A DNA stretch of 64,000 nt from Aquitalea pelogenes (GTDB taxonomy: Bacteria; Pseudomonadota; Gammaproteobacteria; Burkholderiales; Chromobacteriaceae), in contig NZ_LNQV01000008.1 of assembly GCF_001515305.1 (NCBI RefSeq), positions 1 through 64,000 on the forward strand, written 5' to 3'. The notes under the pieces were generated by a model that was given only the letters and a program-made list of their open reading frames with translations, did no database searches and had not been told where the DNA came from. Shown here one piece after another: positions 62,058-64,000 of this stretch. The number at the start of each line of letters is the position of its first letter. Positions within the stretch are counted from its first letter, which is position 1. A program made the translations under genes and the position numbers.

Positions 62058-63590
62058 CTAGTCCAGAGGCAAACCCAGCTGCTGTTGCACGTCTGGCCGA
62101 CGTCGGTTTGTACGCTTGCCCGGCGGGCGCTGGCGCGAACCATGGCGCGCGACGATGGCCGCTTTTTCGGCCTTTACTTCCGGCTGCTTGCGCCAGGCAT
62201 GCAGGCGCTGCTTGGCCAGCCGCGTTGCGCTTTCCAGTTCGCATGGCGGTGCTGGCAGCGCCTGCTCACCGATCAGGCCGTATTGCTTGCGCAGGCTGTC
62301 CGGCATTTTCCACGGCTCGAACAGCCAGCCATCCGGCAGCTGTTGCATCAGCGGCAGCCAGCGGCGCACAAAGCGGCCTTGCGGGTCGTGATCCATCGCC
62401 TGCTTTACCGGGTTGTACACCCGGGTGGTGTTGATGCCGGTGGTGCCGGACTGCATTTGCAACTGGCTCCAGTGGATGCCGGGTTCGTAATCCAGAAACG
62501 CCCGCGCCAGCCACAGCCCCACCGGCCGCCAGTGCAGCCACAGCGGGTAGGCCGCCACCGAAACCAGCATGGCGCGCATGCGGAAGTTCAGCCAGCCGGT
62601 GTGATTGAGCATGGCCACGCAGGCATCCACCAGCGGCCAGCCGGTGCGGCCCTGCATCAGCGCCTGCAAGCGGGCTTCGTCATGTTCCGTCTCACGCAGG
62701 CCGTCGTAGCCACGGTGCATGTTGCGCCATTCGATTTCCGGTTCGGATTCCAGCTTCTGCATGAAATGACAATGCCAGTGCAGGCGGCTGATGAAAGCCT
62801 GCAAGCCCTTGCGCTGGCGTGTGCTGTCCTCTGGCAGGCGTTGCAGCTCGCGGTGCGTGGCTTGCACGATTTCGCGCAGGCTGAGGCAACCCAGGGCCAG
62901 ATAAGGGGAGAGGCGCGAGCAGGCCGTGGGAGCGGACAGCGGCGAGGAAATACCGCCGCGATATTGCGCGCTGCGCAGTTGCAGGAAGTCCTGTAATACC
63001 GCAATGGCACGGCGACGGCCGCCACGCTGGCGCTGTGGCGGGTCAAACGGAAAGATGCCCAGGCTGTCGGCACCGGGTGCGGTCATGATGGGTAGCGGGC
63101 AGGGCGCGGCCTGCAGCGCTGGCACCGGCAAGCAGGGCTGGCTGACAAACTGCGTCCAGCGTGCGGCCCAGCCATCGCGCGAGCGCAAACGGCGGATAAC
63201 GCCGGTCTGGGCGAATTCCTGCCATTGCACTCGCTGTTGCAGGCACCAGCGGCCAACGGCCAGATCGCGCTGATAGCTAAAGCCATTGCCGGTTTCCTCG
63301 TGTGCGTACAGGGCGTCGAATGGCATGGCGGCATGCAGGCGCGCCAGCACCTCGACTGCCTCGCCCACCTGGATCAGCAGCGGCAAACCACGGGCTGCCA
63401 GCGAGGCCGCCAGGTCCTGCACGCATTCCAGCGCAAAGTGGTAGTGCTGGCTGGAGGCATCCGGCTGCTGCCACAGCGCGGGCTCGATGATGTACAGGCA
63501 CAGCACCGGCCCGGCCAGGCTGGCAGCTGTCAGGGCAGCGTGATCGTGCAGGCGCAAGTCACGCTTGAACCAGACCACCCCGACGCTCAC
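62058..63590 (-). CDS. Cryptochrome/deoxyribodipyrimidine photolyase family protein
   Basis: FAD protein that repairs UV photodimers in light or acts as a cryptochrome. The 510-aa protein starts at GTG 63590 (SVGVVWFKRDLRLHDHAAL, the antenna domain) and carries the C-terminal FAD-binding domain with GRTGWPLVDACVAMLNHTGW, NFRMRAMLVSVAAYPLWLHW and DYEPGIHWSQLQMQSGTTG. Its GTG overlaps the upstream oxidoreductase stop (GTGA), so they are coupled. The basic C-terminal tail (RQRPPGKRTNRRRP) could contact nucleic acid. Confidence 0.9.
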   Translation of the reverse strand: MSVGVVWFKRDLRLHDHAALTAASLAGPVLCLYIIEPALWQQPDASSQHYHFALECVQDLAASLAARGLPLLIQVGEAVEVLARLHAAMPFDALYAHEETGNGFSYQRDLAVGRWCLQQRVQWQEFAQTGVIRRLRSRDGWAARWTQFVSQPCLPVPALQAAPCPLPIMTAPGADSLGIFPFDPPQRQRGGRRRAIAVLQDFLQLRSAQYRGGISSPLSAPTACSRLSPYLALGCLSLREIVQATHRELQRLPEDSTRQRKGLQAFISRLHWHCHFMQKLESEPEIEWRNMHRGYDGLRETEHDEARLQALMQGRTGWPLVDACVAMLNHTGWLNFRMRAMLVSVAAYPLWLHWRPVGLWLARAFLDYEPGIHWSQLQMQSGTTGINTTRVYNPVKQAMDHDPQGRFVRRWLPLMQQLPDGWLFEPWKMPDSLRKQYGLIGEQALPAPPCELESATRLAKQRLHAWRKQPEVKAEKAAIVARHGSRQRPPGKRTNRRRPDVQQQLGLPLD

Positions 63591-64000
63591 GGCTGCCAGG
63601 CACCCAGTACGCTGGCAGCCAGATGATGGCCGCTGAGCCAGGCACCTTCCACCTTGCCGCCGTGCAACCAGTCGCCACACAGGCCGATGCCGCTGGCGGC
63701 ATCCCACATGCTGCCGTGCTGGCTGGCGTGGCAATCGGCATAGCGCCAGCGATGGCTGCTCAGTACCGTGCAGGCCGGGGCACCCAGCGCGCGGAATGCG
63801 TCCAGCAACTGCTCGCCCACCTCGCTGGCAGGCTGCTCCAGATGAGCAGCACTCCACTCGGCATTGGCTTGCAGCACCCAGCACGGCGCACCGCTACGGC
63901 CGGGTTTGCTGTCGTTGCGGGCAATCCAGCGCAGCGGGCCAGCATTGACAAAGGCCGCAGCAAAGCCGGGCGCGAAGTCAGCCCCGGGCTGCACCATCAC
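63587..64000 (-). CDS. Renalase-like NAD(P)/FAD-dependent oxidoreductase, 3' end
   Basis: The C-terminal 137 residues of a flavoprotein that begins beyond the right edge. PCWVLQANAEWSAAHLE, then HRWRYADC and the FAD-binding end GIGLCGDWLHGGKVEGAWLS match the renalase-like amine oxidase family often found beside photolyases. It overlaps the photolyase start by 4 bp. Confidence 0.85.
   Translation of the reverse strand: MMVQPGADFAPGFAAAFVNAGPLRWIARNDSKPGRSGAPCWVLQANAEWSAAHLEQPASEVGEQLLDAFRALGAPACTVLSSHRWRYADCHASQHGSMWDAASGIGLCGDWLHGGKVEGAWLSGHHLAASVLGAWQP

Noticed and set aside
1-64000. CRISPR array or prophage
   Set aside because: No regularly spaced repeats, cas genes, capsid, terminase or tail genes were seen in the window.

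Overview
The window is GC-rich chromosomal DNA of a Gram-negative betaproteobacterium. The gene repertoire (PHA synthase and phasin, many LysR regulators, TMEM165-type Mn exporter behind a yybP-ykoY riboswitch, nadK-recN, DusC, sucrose PTS, polyamine catabolism) suggests the Chromobacteriaceae/Neisseriales, for example an Aquitalea or Chromobacterium relative. This placement is an inference from protein resemblance; no rRNA is present.

Layout. 0-0.8 kb: end of an efflux outer-membrane factor and a small exported protein. 0.8-3.5 kb: an AT-rich island carrying a phosphoethanolamine transferase, bounded by perfect 33-bp direct repeats, one of which is the 3' end of scrK. 3.4-8.2 kb: sucrose operon scrR-scrA-scrB-scrK on the minus strand with two near-identical LacI-type operators. 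8.3-25.5 kb: LysR regulators alternating with single metabolic genes (SRPBCC, SDR, MFS, DJ-1/PfpI, GST, WYL regulator, a CMD-tautomerase-DUF4865 operon), a chemoreceptor, PHA synthase and lysO. 25.6-28.1 kb: a DNA-damage module, umuD-umuC with divergent yedK/HMCES. 28.1-30.3 kb: an AT-rich decaying accessory patch (IS3 remnant, two orphan exported proteins, a duplicated 32-bp repeat) beside tRNA-Ser. 30.4-37.2 kb: nadK-recN, an orphan FixJ-type regulator, msrA, an HDAC-like deacetylase, DUF1653, GNAT, dusC. 37.5-38.3 kb: a LexA/UmuD-family protein with an N-terminal extension plus a 48-aa partner ORF. 38.4-43.6 kb: putrescine degradation and uptake genes with a LuxR regulator. 43.8-51.3 kb: CDGSH miniprotein, phasin, B12-binding radical SAM protein with thioredoxin, argE, LysR, polyamine-type binding protein, riboswitch-controlled Mn exporter. 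51.4-54.4 kb: two tandem fliD genes. 54.6-64 kb: puuB, small exported proteins, CorA/ZntB transporter, YjdM, MATE exporter, YkgJ, EamA, photolyase and the end of a renalase-like oxidoreductase.

The most interesting signal joins two loci 11 kb apart. The umuD-like gene at 27 kb keeps the Ala-Gly cleavage site but has lost both catalytic residues (Ser to Ala, Lys to Arg). The S24 protein at 38 kb keeps both residues and carries an N-terminal extension that could bind DNA. Both genes have the same palindromic operator centred on TGTACA, placed in the same register over a -35/17 bp/-10 promoter. This resembles the UmuDAb-type damage regulon of Acinetobacter, with a 48-aa coupled ORF as a possible new component.

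Four otherwise intact genes (recN, a potF-like gene, corA/zntB, the second fliD) each lack exactly one base. Three of the losses fit a missing G in a GTGG context, so sequencing or assembly error must be excluded before calling them pseudogenes.
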